Below are positions 42,138 to 48,897 of a stretch of DNA of 48,897 bases, piece after piece; positions within the stretch are counted from its first letter, which is position 1, and each line of letters begins with the position of its first letter. The notes below the pieces were generated by a model, which did no database searches, had not been told where the DNA came from, and saw only the letters and a list, made by a program, of their open reading frames with translations. Made by a program: the position numbers and the translations under genes. The stretch comes from Alphaproteobacteria bacterium (GTDB lineage Bacteria; Pseudomonadota; Alphaproteobacteria; SMXS01): NCBI GenBank assembly GCA_030836535.1, contig JAURPT010000148.1, positions 1 to 48,897 on the forward strand, read 5' to 3'.

Positions 42138-42872
42138 ATGAACCGTAAAGCGATCGGCGTTATTGCAAGCGTCTGCATGGGCTTTGGCGCCCTGTTTGCC
42201 GGCCCTGTTGCCGCTGAGGAATCAAGCGACTGGGACTTCTCCGGTAATGTTGCAATTACCAATGACTACATGTACCGCGGCTTCACTCAGACCGGCGGTG
42301 ATTTTGCTATCCAGGGTGGTTTTGACGTAGCTCACTCCAGCGGCTTTTATGTCGGTACCTGGGCTTCCAACATCGACTTTGGTGACTCCGCCAATATCGA
42401 AATGGACTTCTATGGCGGTTACGCTGGCGAGTTCGGCAATTCCATGTTCAGCTATGACGTTGGCGTCATCTACTATGCGTATCCGGGTGATCCAAAAGGC
42501 TCCAAGTACGACTTCGTTGAATTTGGTGCGACCCTTGGTGCCGATTTCGGTCCGGCTGCCCTGAGCGTTGGTGCCTGGTTCTCCCCGAACTTCTTCGGTG
42601 GTATCGGTGACTCAATCTATGTGCCGATCGGCCTTGAAGTTCCCATCCCCGTTGGTGACGGCCCGGTTGGCCTGGCTGCAAGCGGTACGGTTGCTTTCAA
42701 TCACTTCTTCGATGCTGGTGGCAACTACATTAACTGGGACCTGGGTCTGACGGTTTCTGTTGAAGACCTGTTTGACATCGACCTGCGTTACCACGACACC
42801 GACATCCCCGATGTATTGTGTAAGGGCGTATGTGATGCTCGCTTTGCCGCGACAATCAGCCGCTCCTTCTAA
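42138..42872 (+). CDS. TorF-family putative outer-membrane porin (Gcw_chp)
   Basis: 244 residues. Signal peptide to about residue 26 (AGPVAAEE), then a beta-barrel sequence: DFSGNVAITNDYMYRGFTQT (the family signature NDYxYRGxSQT), alternating strands each ending in aromatic residues, and a C-terminal strand ARFAATISRSF with terminal Phe for barrel assembly. Outer-membrane porin; substrate unknown. AAAGGAAATATC before the ATG. A strong terminator follows. Confidence 0.9.
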   Translation: MNRKAIGVIASVCMGFGALFAGPVAAEESSDWDFSGNVAITNDYMYRGFTQTGGDFAIQGGFDVAHSSGFYVGTWASNIDFGDSANIEMDFYGGYAGEFGNSMFSYDVGVIYYAYPGDPKGSKYDFVEFGATLGADFGPAALSVGAWFSPNFFGGIGDSIYVPIGLEVPIPVGDGPVGLAASGTVAFNHFFDAGGNYINWDLGLTVSVEDLFDIDLRYHDTDIPDVLCKGVCDARFAATISRSF

Positions 42873-42904
42873 GTTCTCAATCTTTCCTGTTTGAGAAACA
42901 TCTT

Positions 42905-42934
42905 GCCCGGCCTGTTAAACAGGCCGGGCTTTTT
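42905..42934 (+). terminator. strong Rho-independent terminator after the porin gene
   Basis: GCCCGGCCTGT (42905-42915) pairs with ACAGGCCGGGC (42919-42929), loop TAA, followed by five T. It separates the porin from the convergent phosphatase gene. Confidence 0.92.
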
Positions 42935-42977
42935 GGTCTTATGAGGTCGCTGCTGGCGGCCACTTTTTTGCAGCAGG

Positions 42978-43811
42978 TTAGCCCCCCGGCGTTGAGGCTT
43001 TTTTGGGGATGCGCGGCTCAAATTCTTCCAACTTGCGGACCAGCTTTTTCTGCAACACGGGGTTTGCTGCAATCACGCTCTGATTTTTCCCGCCCTTGCC
43101 GTGGAAACGATAGGCATCACCCTGGCGATTGGTGCAGATGCCACCGGCTTCCCGCAAAATCAGTTCTGCAGCAGCAATGTCCCAATCATTTTGCGGCTTC
43201 AGGTTGATGCAGGCATCATGGGTGCCATTGGCAACCAGCATTACCCGATAGGCGATGGAATTGACCATTGCGATTTCGATCTTGGGCCAAGGGTTGCGCC
43301 AGTGTCGGTCGGCATACATGTCGCGATAGCCAATCATTTTGCAATTAGCGAGTTCGCGATGGTTACCAACGCTGATTGTGTCAGTATTGCAGGTGGCGCC
43401 GTGGCCGAGTCGGGCTTCGAAATATTCGTCACTGGCCGGGTTAAAGACAAAGCCCAGCTGCGTTTCCCCTTTCCAGACCAGCCCAACACAGATCGTAAAG
43501 TGAGGCTTCTCGTCAATGAAGGCGCGGGTGCCGTCAATAGGGTCGACAACCCAGACATAGTCGTTGGGTTCTGAGGCGTTATTCCCTTCATGCACGCTTT
43601 CCTCTGATAGCCAGCCGTCGTCGGGAAAGCTGTCTAACAGGCGTTCCTTCAATAAGGCGTCTATGGCCAGGTCGGCTTCTGTCACCGGGTCATTCTCTGC
43701 CTTGTCCCATTGTTTGAGATGCTGGCGAAAGAAAGTCATCGCCAGGGCGCCCGCGTCACGGACGGCCTGTCGTGCAATGTCTGCTCTGTTTTCCAGATCA
43801 GGTGCCGGCAA
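42978..43811 (-). CDS. inositol-monophosphatase/CysQ-family phosphatase
   Basis: 277 residues. Metal-site motifs: NDPVTEADLAID, LSEESVHEG, VVDPIDGTRAFI and NDWDIAAAELILREAGG. The family includes inositol phosphatases and 3'(2'),5'-bisphosphate nucleotidase (CysQ); the position next to pmbA is frequent for CysQ-like members in alphaproteobacteria, but I cannot separate the activities. The start overlaps pmbA by 14 bases, so the two genes form an operon. Confidence 0.9.
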   Translation of the reverse strand: MPAPDLENRADIARQAVRDAGALAMTFFRQHLKQWDKAENDPVTEADLAIDALLKERLLDSFPDDGWLSEESVHEGNNASEPNDYVWVVDPIDGTRAFIDEKPHFTICVGLVWKGETQLGFVFNPASDEYFEARLGHGATCNTDTISVGNHRELANCKMIGYRDMYADRHWRNPWPKIEIAMVNSIAYRVMLVANGTHDACINLKPQNDWDIAAAELILREAGGICTNRQGDAYRFHGKGGKNQSVIAANPVLQKKLVRKLEEFEPRIPKKASTPGG

Positions 43812-45168
43812 GTGTCAGTCCTTCCAACCGCAGGGTGGGGACATTGCTGCCATATTTGAAGACCAAATCGTCGGCTGCTGTCAGGTTCAGGAACATGTCT
43901 TTCAGGTTACCGGCAATGGTCAGGCCATGAACGGGGCCGGCGATCTCACCATTTTCGATCCAAAAACCGGAGGCGCCCCGGCTATAGTCGCCGGTAACAC
44001 CATTGACGCCCATGCCGATCAACTCCGTGACATAGAAGCCCGATTCAATATCGGCCATCAACTCGCTTGGTGTTTGGTTACCCGCAGCAAGATAAAAATT
44101 GCTGGGCCCCGCGCCGGGTACGCTGCTGGTGCCGCGACTGGCACTGCCGGTGAGGGGTAGGCCGAGTTGGCGGGCTGAGGCTGCTTCGAGGAACCAGCTG
44201 GTCAGAACGCCATCCTTGATGAATTCTCGCTTCTGCGTGGCAACGCCTTCTCCGTCAAAGGCCTTGGACCGTAACCCCCGTGGTCGCAGGGGGTCATCGA
44301 TGATGGAAATGTTTTCGCTGAAGATCTGCGTCTCCATCGCATCTTTCAGGAAGCTGATACCGCGGGCAATGGATGCGCCATTGATGGCCCCCGACAGGTG
44401 CCCCAACAGGCTGGCGCCCACACGCGGGTCAAAAACAACCGGTACTTTACAGGTTTCGTGGCTGCCGGGGTTCAGGCGCTTGATCGTCTTCTCTGCTGCT
44501 TCGCGGCCAATGTCTGTGGCAGCATCCAGGTCTTCCAGATGCCGGGCTGAGCTGAACTCGTAATCTCGTTCCATGCCCGTGCCTTCGCCTGCGATGACAG
44601 AGATGCCACGAGAATGGCTGCTGGACTGATACCAGGCTGCGAAGCCGTCGCTGGTGACCAAAGCAACGGCGGAGCGTCCCCAACTGGCGCTGCCACCCTC
44701 AGAATTGGTGATGCCGTCAACCGCCAGAGCGGCCTCTTCAATCTCTTTGGCCGTGGCGAAAAGCGTCTCCGCTTCAGGTCGCGCGTCGTCGCACAGGTCC
44801 AGTTGCCCACTTGTTGCTATCGCCGAGGCGCTGTCGGCCAGCATGTCGGGTTCAACCAGCCCGCAATAGGGATCTTCAGGCGCATAACGGGCCATGGACA
44901 CGGCACGGTCCGCCATTGCTTCCAGCGCCTCTGCGGACAGGTCGCTGGTCGAGACAATGGCTTGTTGCTTGCCGATGAAGACACGCAGGCCAAGGTCGCG
45001 CGCCTCTGACCGTTCCAGGTCTTCCATTTCGCCAAGCCTGCAGGAAACACCAAGGCTGTCCGATTCAATGATCACGGCGTCAGCCGCATCGGCCCCTTTG
45101 GCCCGGGCTGTTTTCATCAGGCTGTCGAGAATGGAGAGCTGTTGCTCTTGTTGATCTTGTGCGCTCAT
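43798..45168 (-). CDS. pmbA: TldD/PmbA-family metalloprotease-like protein
   Basis: 456 residues from the ATG at 45168 (MSAQDQQEQQLS). Typical parts: GVSCRLGEMEDLERSEARDLGLRVFIGKQQAIVSTSD, LNPGSHETCKVPVVFDPRVGASLLGHLSGAINGASIARGISFL and the C-terminal GVNGVTGDYSRGASGFWIENGEI. PmbA partners with TldD in processing peptides; PmbA itself lacks the full HExxxH zinc site that is in TldD. Upstream 45169-45333 is the divergent region with the TetR gene. Confidence 0.94.
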   Translation of the reverse strand: MSAQDQQEQQLSILDSLMKTARAKGADAADAVIIESDSLGVSCRLGEMEDLERSEARDLGLRVFIGKQQAIVSTSDLSAEALEAMADRAVSMARYAPEDPYCGLVEPDMLADSASAIATSGQLDLCDDARPEAETLFATAKEIEEAALAVDGITNSEGGSASWGRSAVALVTSDGFAAWYQSSSHSRGISVIAGEGTGMERDYEFSSARHLEDLDAATDIGREAAEKTIKRLNPGSHETCKVPVVFDPRVGASLLGHLSGAINGASIARGISFLKDAMETQIFSENISIIDDPLRPRGLRSKAFDGEGVATQKREFIKDGVLTSWFLEAASARQLGLPLTGSASRGTSSVPGAGPSNFYLAAGNQTPSELMADIESGFYVTELIGMGVNGVTGDYSRGASGFWIENGEIAGPVHGLTIAGNLKDMFLNLTAADDLVFKYGSNVPTLRLEGLTLAGT

Positions 45169-45333
45169 GGAATCCGGTTCTATGCGAGGTGGACCCCTTG
45201 TATAGAATAGGTTTTCGGTCAAGAGCAACGGTGCCGCGTATTTTGGGTCAAATCTGTCGCCAGATCAGGGCCTTATCGCTATAAAGGCACGCACCTGCCT
45301 CAAAAAGCCGGGGCGGGAAAAGGACACTACCCC

Positions 45334-45969
45334 ATGGCCCAACGGGACTCGGAAACAACCAAACAGAATATTCTCGACGCTGTTGGTCGCGTGTTGGAGC
45401 GCGACGGCTTTCGTGGCTTGGGCATCAATGCCATTGCCAAGGAGGCCAATGTCGGCAAACCCCTGATCTATCGTTATTTTGGTGGCATGCCACAATTGCT
45501 GGAAGAGTTTGGCAAGGACGCCGATTTCTGGATGGGCCTGGACGACATGCTCTACGAGGCCGATCAGGAAATCGGGGGCAAGCGCTCCAAGGTATTCTCC
45601 GAAAATATGCGGCTGGTACTGATTGTCTATGCTCGGATTTTGCGGAGCAGGCCGCTGTTGCAGGAAATTCTGGCGTCGGAACTGACGGCCCCGGCTGGCC
45701 TGGTTGAACCCCTGGCTACCGCCCGGCGTGACCGCGCCCGTGAAGCCTTGTTGGATTTTATGGGCGATATTGAATGGCCAAAGGATTTTGATGCCACGGC
45801 CACCTTTGCCATCCTGTTGGCGGGGGTTCAGTACCTCACGCTTCGTACCCGTATTTCAGAAGATTATTGGGGTGTGCCGTTGAAGACGGAAGAAGACTGG
45901 GAGCGTTTTGAGGCCGCCGTCGGCCGCATTGCGGACCTGGCCTTTGCCAGCGCAGAGCAGGACAAATAG
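45334..45969 (+). CDS. TetR-family transcriptional regulator
   Basis: 211 residues. N-terminal helix-turn-helix: KQNILDAVGRVLERDGFRGLGINAIAKEANVGKPLIYRYFGGM is the TetR DNA-binding domain; the rest is helical ligand-binding. Gene divergent from pmbA, and 15 bases upstream of an ABC-F gene on the same strand, so it may control that operon or pmbA. I found no clean palindrome in the divergent gap. Confidence 0.93.
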   Translation: MAQRDSETTKQNILDAVGRVLERDGFRGLGINAIAKEANVGKPLIYRYFGGMPQLLEEFGKDADFWMGLDDMLYEADQEIGGKRSKVFSENMRLVLIVYARILRSRPLLQEILASELTAPAGLVEPLATARRDRAREALLDFMGDIEWPKDFDATATFAILLAGVQYLTLRTRISEDYWGVPLKTEEDWERFEAAVGRIADLAFASAEQDK

Positions 45970-45984
45970 CAAAGCGCCCCGCTC

Positions 45985-47808
45985 ATGCCGCCTATTCTTG
46001 CCCTCAAAGATGCCGCTGTCCGGTTCAGCGTAAAGCCGTTATTCGAGCATGTTGACCTGGCGATAGAGCCAGGCGACCGCCTTTGTCTCGTGGGTCGCAA
46101 CGGCACGGGCAAGACAACCCTGCTACGTGCCCTCATGGGTGATCAGGAATTGGATGAAGGCTCCCGTTTCGTTCAACCCGGCACCCGTATTACCTGGTTG
46201 CGGCAGGAGCCTGAGGTACTGGAAGGCCAGACAGTCGAGCAGTTTATCGAAGCCGGGCTCGATGACGATGAAAAAGACCTGCGGCAATATCGTGTCCGCG
46301 ATTTAGTGGGCACGCTGGGGTTGGAGGCGGATGCGCTGGCCGGGAACTTGTCTGGCGGCGGCTTGCGGCGTGCGGCCATTGCGCGGGCCTTTGTATCGGA
46401 CCCCGACGTGGTGCTGCTGGATGAGCCGACCAACCATCTCGACATCGCCACAGTTGAATGGCTGGAAGGCTTTTTGAAGCAGAACCCCGCCGCCATGTTG
46501 ATCATCAGCCATGACCGGGCCTTTTTGCGCCAGATGAGCCGCAAGACCCTTTGGCTTCATGGCGGCACGCTGCGCGTTAACAACCAAGGGTACGATGCCT
46601 TTGATGACTGGGCAGACCAGATCCGTGAAGAGGAAATGGCCAGGCGGGCGCGGCTGGAAAAGAAAATTGCACAGGAGACAGCCTGGCTACAAACGGGGGT
46701 GACGGCCCGTCGCAAGCGGAACCAGGGCCGGCTGCGCAATCTGTATAAAATGCGGGAACAGCGCGCCAAGCAGATCAAGGCGTTGTCGGCACCCAAGATC
46801 GATTGGGAAGATGGGCCACCTGCCAGCCGCAAAGTGATTGAGACGCGGGCGATCTCCAAGGCATTTGGCGAAAAACAGATTGTGGATAAATTCTCTACCC
46901 GCATCATGCGGGGAGACCGCGTTGGTCTGGTCGGCCCCAATGGGGCGGGCAAGACAACACTGGTACGGCTGTTGACAGGGGAACTGGTGCCGGATTCTGG
47001 CCGCCTGAAGCTGGGTGGCGATATCGAGCTTGTCTATTTTGACCAGAACCGGGACAGCCTGAACCCCAAGCACACCCTTTGGGAAACGCTGATCGACAAG
47101 GAACATGGCGGTGGCGGCGATTCGGTGGTGGTGCAGGGTCGATCGCGCCACGTTGTTGCCTATCTGAAGGATTTTCTCTTCGATGAAAAACAGGCCCGCC
47201 AACCGGTGGGGTCCCTATCTGGCGGCGAACGCAACCGGTTGCTGTTGGCCAAGACGCTGACCAAACCATCAAACCTGCTGATCCTGGATGAGCCGACCAA
47301 TGACCTCGACATGGACACGCTCGATGTTCTTGAGGAACTGCTCGAAAATTATGACGGTACGCTGATCCTGATCAGTCATGACCGTGACTTTCTCGACAGG
47401 CTTGTGACAAGCATTATCAGCTTCGATCCGGACGGTAAGGTGCGGGAATATGCGGGTGGTTATACAGATATGATCGACCAGCGCGGTACCCGTTTTGCCA
47501 AGCAGCCTGAGGTGGAAGAGGCCAGCACTGTTACAGACGCCAAGACGCAGCAACCACGCCAACGCAACCGAACCCAGAAATTGTCCTATAAGGAACAGCG
47601 GTTGCTGGATGTTCTGCCGGATGAGATCGACGCGTTGGAGCTGGAAGCGACAGATATTGAAGCACAGCTGGCTGATTTGAGCGATGTGGCCAAGATTACA
47701 GAACTAGCCGAACGGTTAGAGACCATTCGCAATGATATTGATTCCAAGCAGGAGCAATGGCTACTATTGGAAGAGAAGCGAGAGACTATAGAACAATCAA
47801 AGGTTTAG
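45985..47808 (+). CDS. ABC-F family ATPase (Uup-like)
   Basis: 607 residues, two ABC cassettes and no membrane domain. Cassette 1: Walker A GRNGTGKTTLL, signature LSGGGLRRAAIARAF, Walker B VVLLDEPTNHLD. Linker near residues 200-260 is rich in charged residues. Cassette 2: GPNGAGKTTLVRLL, LSGGERNRLLLAKTL, LLILDEPTNDLD. A C-terminal charged coiled coil (KLSYKEQRLLDVLPDEIDAL onward) fits Uup, which acts on ribosomes and on DNA structures. Starts 15 bases after tetR. Confidence 0.93.
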   Translation: MPPILALKDAAVRFSVKPLFEHVDLAIEPGDRLCLVGRNGTGKTTLLRALMGDQELDEGSRFVQPGTRITWLRQEPEVLEGQTVEQFIEAGLDDDEKDLRQYRVRDLVGTLGLEADALAGNLSGGGLRRAAIARAFVSDPDVVLLDEPTNHLDIATVEWLEGFLKQNPAAMLIISHDRAFLRQMSRKTLWLHGGTLRVNNQGYDAFDDWADQIREEEMARRARLEKKIAQETAWLQTGVTARRKRNQGRLRNLYKMREQRAKQIKALSAPKIDWEDGPPASRKVIETRAISKAFGEKQIVDKFSTRIMRGDRVGLVGPNGAGKTTLVRLLTGELVPDSGRLKLGGDIELVYFDQNRDSLNPKHTLWETLIDKEHGGGGDSVVVQGRSRHVVAYLKDFLFDEKQARQPVGSLSGGERNRLLLAKTLTKPSNLLILDEPTNDLDMDTLDVLEELLENYDGTLILISHDRDFLDRLVTSIISFDPDGKVREYAGGYTDMIDQRGTRFAKQPEVEEASTVTDAKTQQPRQRNRTQKLSYKEQRLLDVLPDEIDALELEATDIEAQLADLSDVAKITELAERLETIRNDIDSKQEQWLLLEEKRETIEQSKV

Positions 47809-47811
47809 TTA

Positions 47812-48729
47812 GTGCGTACCAGCCCTCCAGGCAGCGAATATGCCTTTATGGAAGCCGCAGACGGTACGCGTCTGCGGGTTGCATGCTGGCCCGGTGCCGA
47901 AGGCAAGCCGACGATCATTCTGCTGCCCGGCTTTCGCGAATATATTGAGAAACATTTCGAAACTATTGAGGACCTGCAGAAGCGTAGCATGGCGGTCTAT
48001 ACAATAGACTGGCGCAGCCAGGGGCTTTCCGACCGACCGTTGGACAATCCACAGAAAGTCCATGTTGAGGACTTCGACCAATATATTGCGGACCTTCACC
48101 AGTTTATCTCAACGGTAGTTATCCCGGACACGGAAGGCGAACGGTACATCTTGGCCCATTCCATGGGCGGGCATATTGCCCTGCGCTATCTGCATGATCA
48201 TCAATTTGATGTGGATGGCGCTGTCCTGAGTGCGCCGATGGTGGAAATATATACCCCGACGGGGTTTCGCTGGCTTGCGCGCCTTTTGGTTAAAACCCTC
48301 AAGGCGATGGGTTTGAGCAAAGCTTACTTCCCGGGGCGCAGGGATTACGGCCCCAAGTCGTCGCGGTTTGAAGGTAATAAGTTAACGTCTGATGAGGCGC
48401 GATTTGCTGAAGACCATGACCAGCAGGCTGCCAACAAGACCTTGCGCACCGGCGGCCCCTCTGTCGGTTGGGTGGCTGCGGCCCTTCGTTCCAGCCGTCG
48501 CCTGAAGGACGAACGCTATCTCAAGGCGATCAGTGTGCCGATCTATATTGCGCAGTGTATGGAAGACCGGATGGTGTCCAACCGGGCACAGGATCTATTG
48601 TCGTCCCGTATCAACCGGTCACAGCTCTTCCATATCGACGGCGCAAAACATGAAATTTTGCGGGAACGGGATGAACTGCGTGACCAGTTCTGGGACATCT
48701 TCGACCACTACTTTGAGGTTCGCAGCTAG
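47812..48729 (+). CDS. alpha/beta hydrolase, lysophospholipase (PldB)-like
   Basis: 305 residues from a GTG at 47812, three bases after the ABC-F stop. TIILLPGFREYIEKHFETIEDL, YTIDWRSQGLSDR, and the nucleophile motif LAHSMGGHIALRYL; C-terminal VPIYIAQCMEDRMVSN and GAKHEILRERDELR give the Asp and His. Close to the PldB/monoacylglycerol lipase group. Cytoplasmic; substrate unproven. Likely cotranscribed with the ABC-F gene. Confidence 0.9.
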   Translation: MRTSPPGSEYAFMEAADGTRLRVACWPGAEGKPTIILLPGFREYIEKHFETIEDLQKRSMAVYTIDWRSQGLSDRPLDNPQKVHVEDFDQYIADLHQFISTVVIPDTEGERYILAHSMGGHIALRYLHDHQFDVDGAVLSAPMVEIYTPTGFRWLARLLVKTLKAMGLSKAYFPGRRDYGPKSSRFEGNKLTSDEARFAEDHDQQAANKTLRTGGPSVGWVAAALRSSRRLKDERYLKAISVPIYIAQCMEDRMVSNRAQDLLSSRINRSQLFHIDGAKHEILRERDELRDQFWDIFDHYFEVRS

Positions 48730-48739
48730 CGCCCAAAGC

Positions 48740-48897
48740 TTATTGGCTCAGCAGAACCATCGCCTGTTCATGGATGCGGGCATCACCCGTGGCCAATATC
48801 TGGCCGCCATCCAACACCGGGTTTCCCTGCCAGTCTGTCACTTTGCCGCCGGCGGCTTCAACGATGGGGATCAGCGCCTGAATGTCATAGGCCTGCA
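48740..48897 (-). CDS. inositol-phosphatase-family enzyme, histidinol-phosphatase HisN type (3' end only)
   Basis: Only the C-terminal 51 codons lie in the window, frame entering from the right edge: YDIQALIPIVEAAGGKVTDW followed by GNPVLDGGQILATGD and the end HEQAMVLLSQ. YDxQALIPIVEAAGG is the segment around the last metal Asp in HisN-type histidinol phosphatases. The stop is TAA (48740-48742). It would make histidinol from histidinol phosphate. Confidence 0.7.
   Translation of the reverse strand, partial: QAYDIQALIPIVEAAGGKVTDWQGNPVLDGGQILATGDARIHEQAMVLLSQ

Overview
This window looks like chromosomal DNA of an alphaproteobacterium, probably marine or aquatic and heterotrophic. The signs are a divergent purD/xseA pair, glutamyl-Q tRNA(Asp) synthetase, a COQ7-type ubiquinone hydroxylase, an FnrN-like regulator, a TorF/Gcw_chp porin, a DUF2849 protein and many acyl-CoA and Rieske oxygenase genes. 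Base composition is moderately GC-rich and even. I see no integrase, transposase, phage gene or CRISPR array. The genus cannot be fixed from the sequence.

Layout. 1-9.7 kb: ileS (3' part missing) and ribF on the minus strand, a few small envelope or unknown genes, an ACAD10/11-type acyl-CoA dehydrogenase, and a minus-strand operon of CaiB/BaiF CoA-transferase, lipoprotein and SRPBCC protein; then MAPEG and a pabB-pabC fusion. 11.8-18.1 kb: an energy-transduction locus of the Vibrio TonB2/TtpC type (DUF3450 protein, TtpC-like proton channel, ExbB, two ExbD, TonB, periplasmic TPR protein) closed by a strong terminator. Behind it lies a second TonB paralogue whose frame is broken by a TGA in the membrane helix and whose leader can fold into a three-way junction ending at the ribosome binding site.

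18.2-32.7 kb: a lipid/aromatic catabolism region with two acyl-CoA dehydrogenases, two Spinster-type MFS transporters, two Rieske oxygenases, an SCP2 protein in one operon with an Fe-S Crp/Fnr regulator, a flavin split-barrel protein and an isopenicillin-N-synthase-like oxygenase. Inside it is a three-gene minus-strand operon with ATGA junctions whose first gene, a methyltransferase, carries three in-frame stop codons and no frameshift.

32.7-48.9 kb: housekeeping genes. tRNA-Leu(CAA) with a clear promoter, YqaA-like membrane protein, dsbB, coq7, HNH nuclease, carboxylesterase, gluQ, an ACAD10/11-type kinase, purD, xseA, an M23 peptidase, a TorF porin behind a sigma-54-like promoter, an inositol-phosphatase-family enzyme, pmbA, a TetR regulator, an ABC-F ATPase, a lysophospholipase-like hydrolase and the 3' end of a hisN-like gene.

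The most unusual items are the duplicated TonB gene with its stop codon and structured leader, the multi-stop methyltransferase heading a coupled operon, and the TtpC-type TonB system in an apparent alphaproteobacterium. All calls come from reading the sequence; no database search was run.
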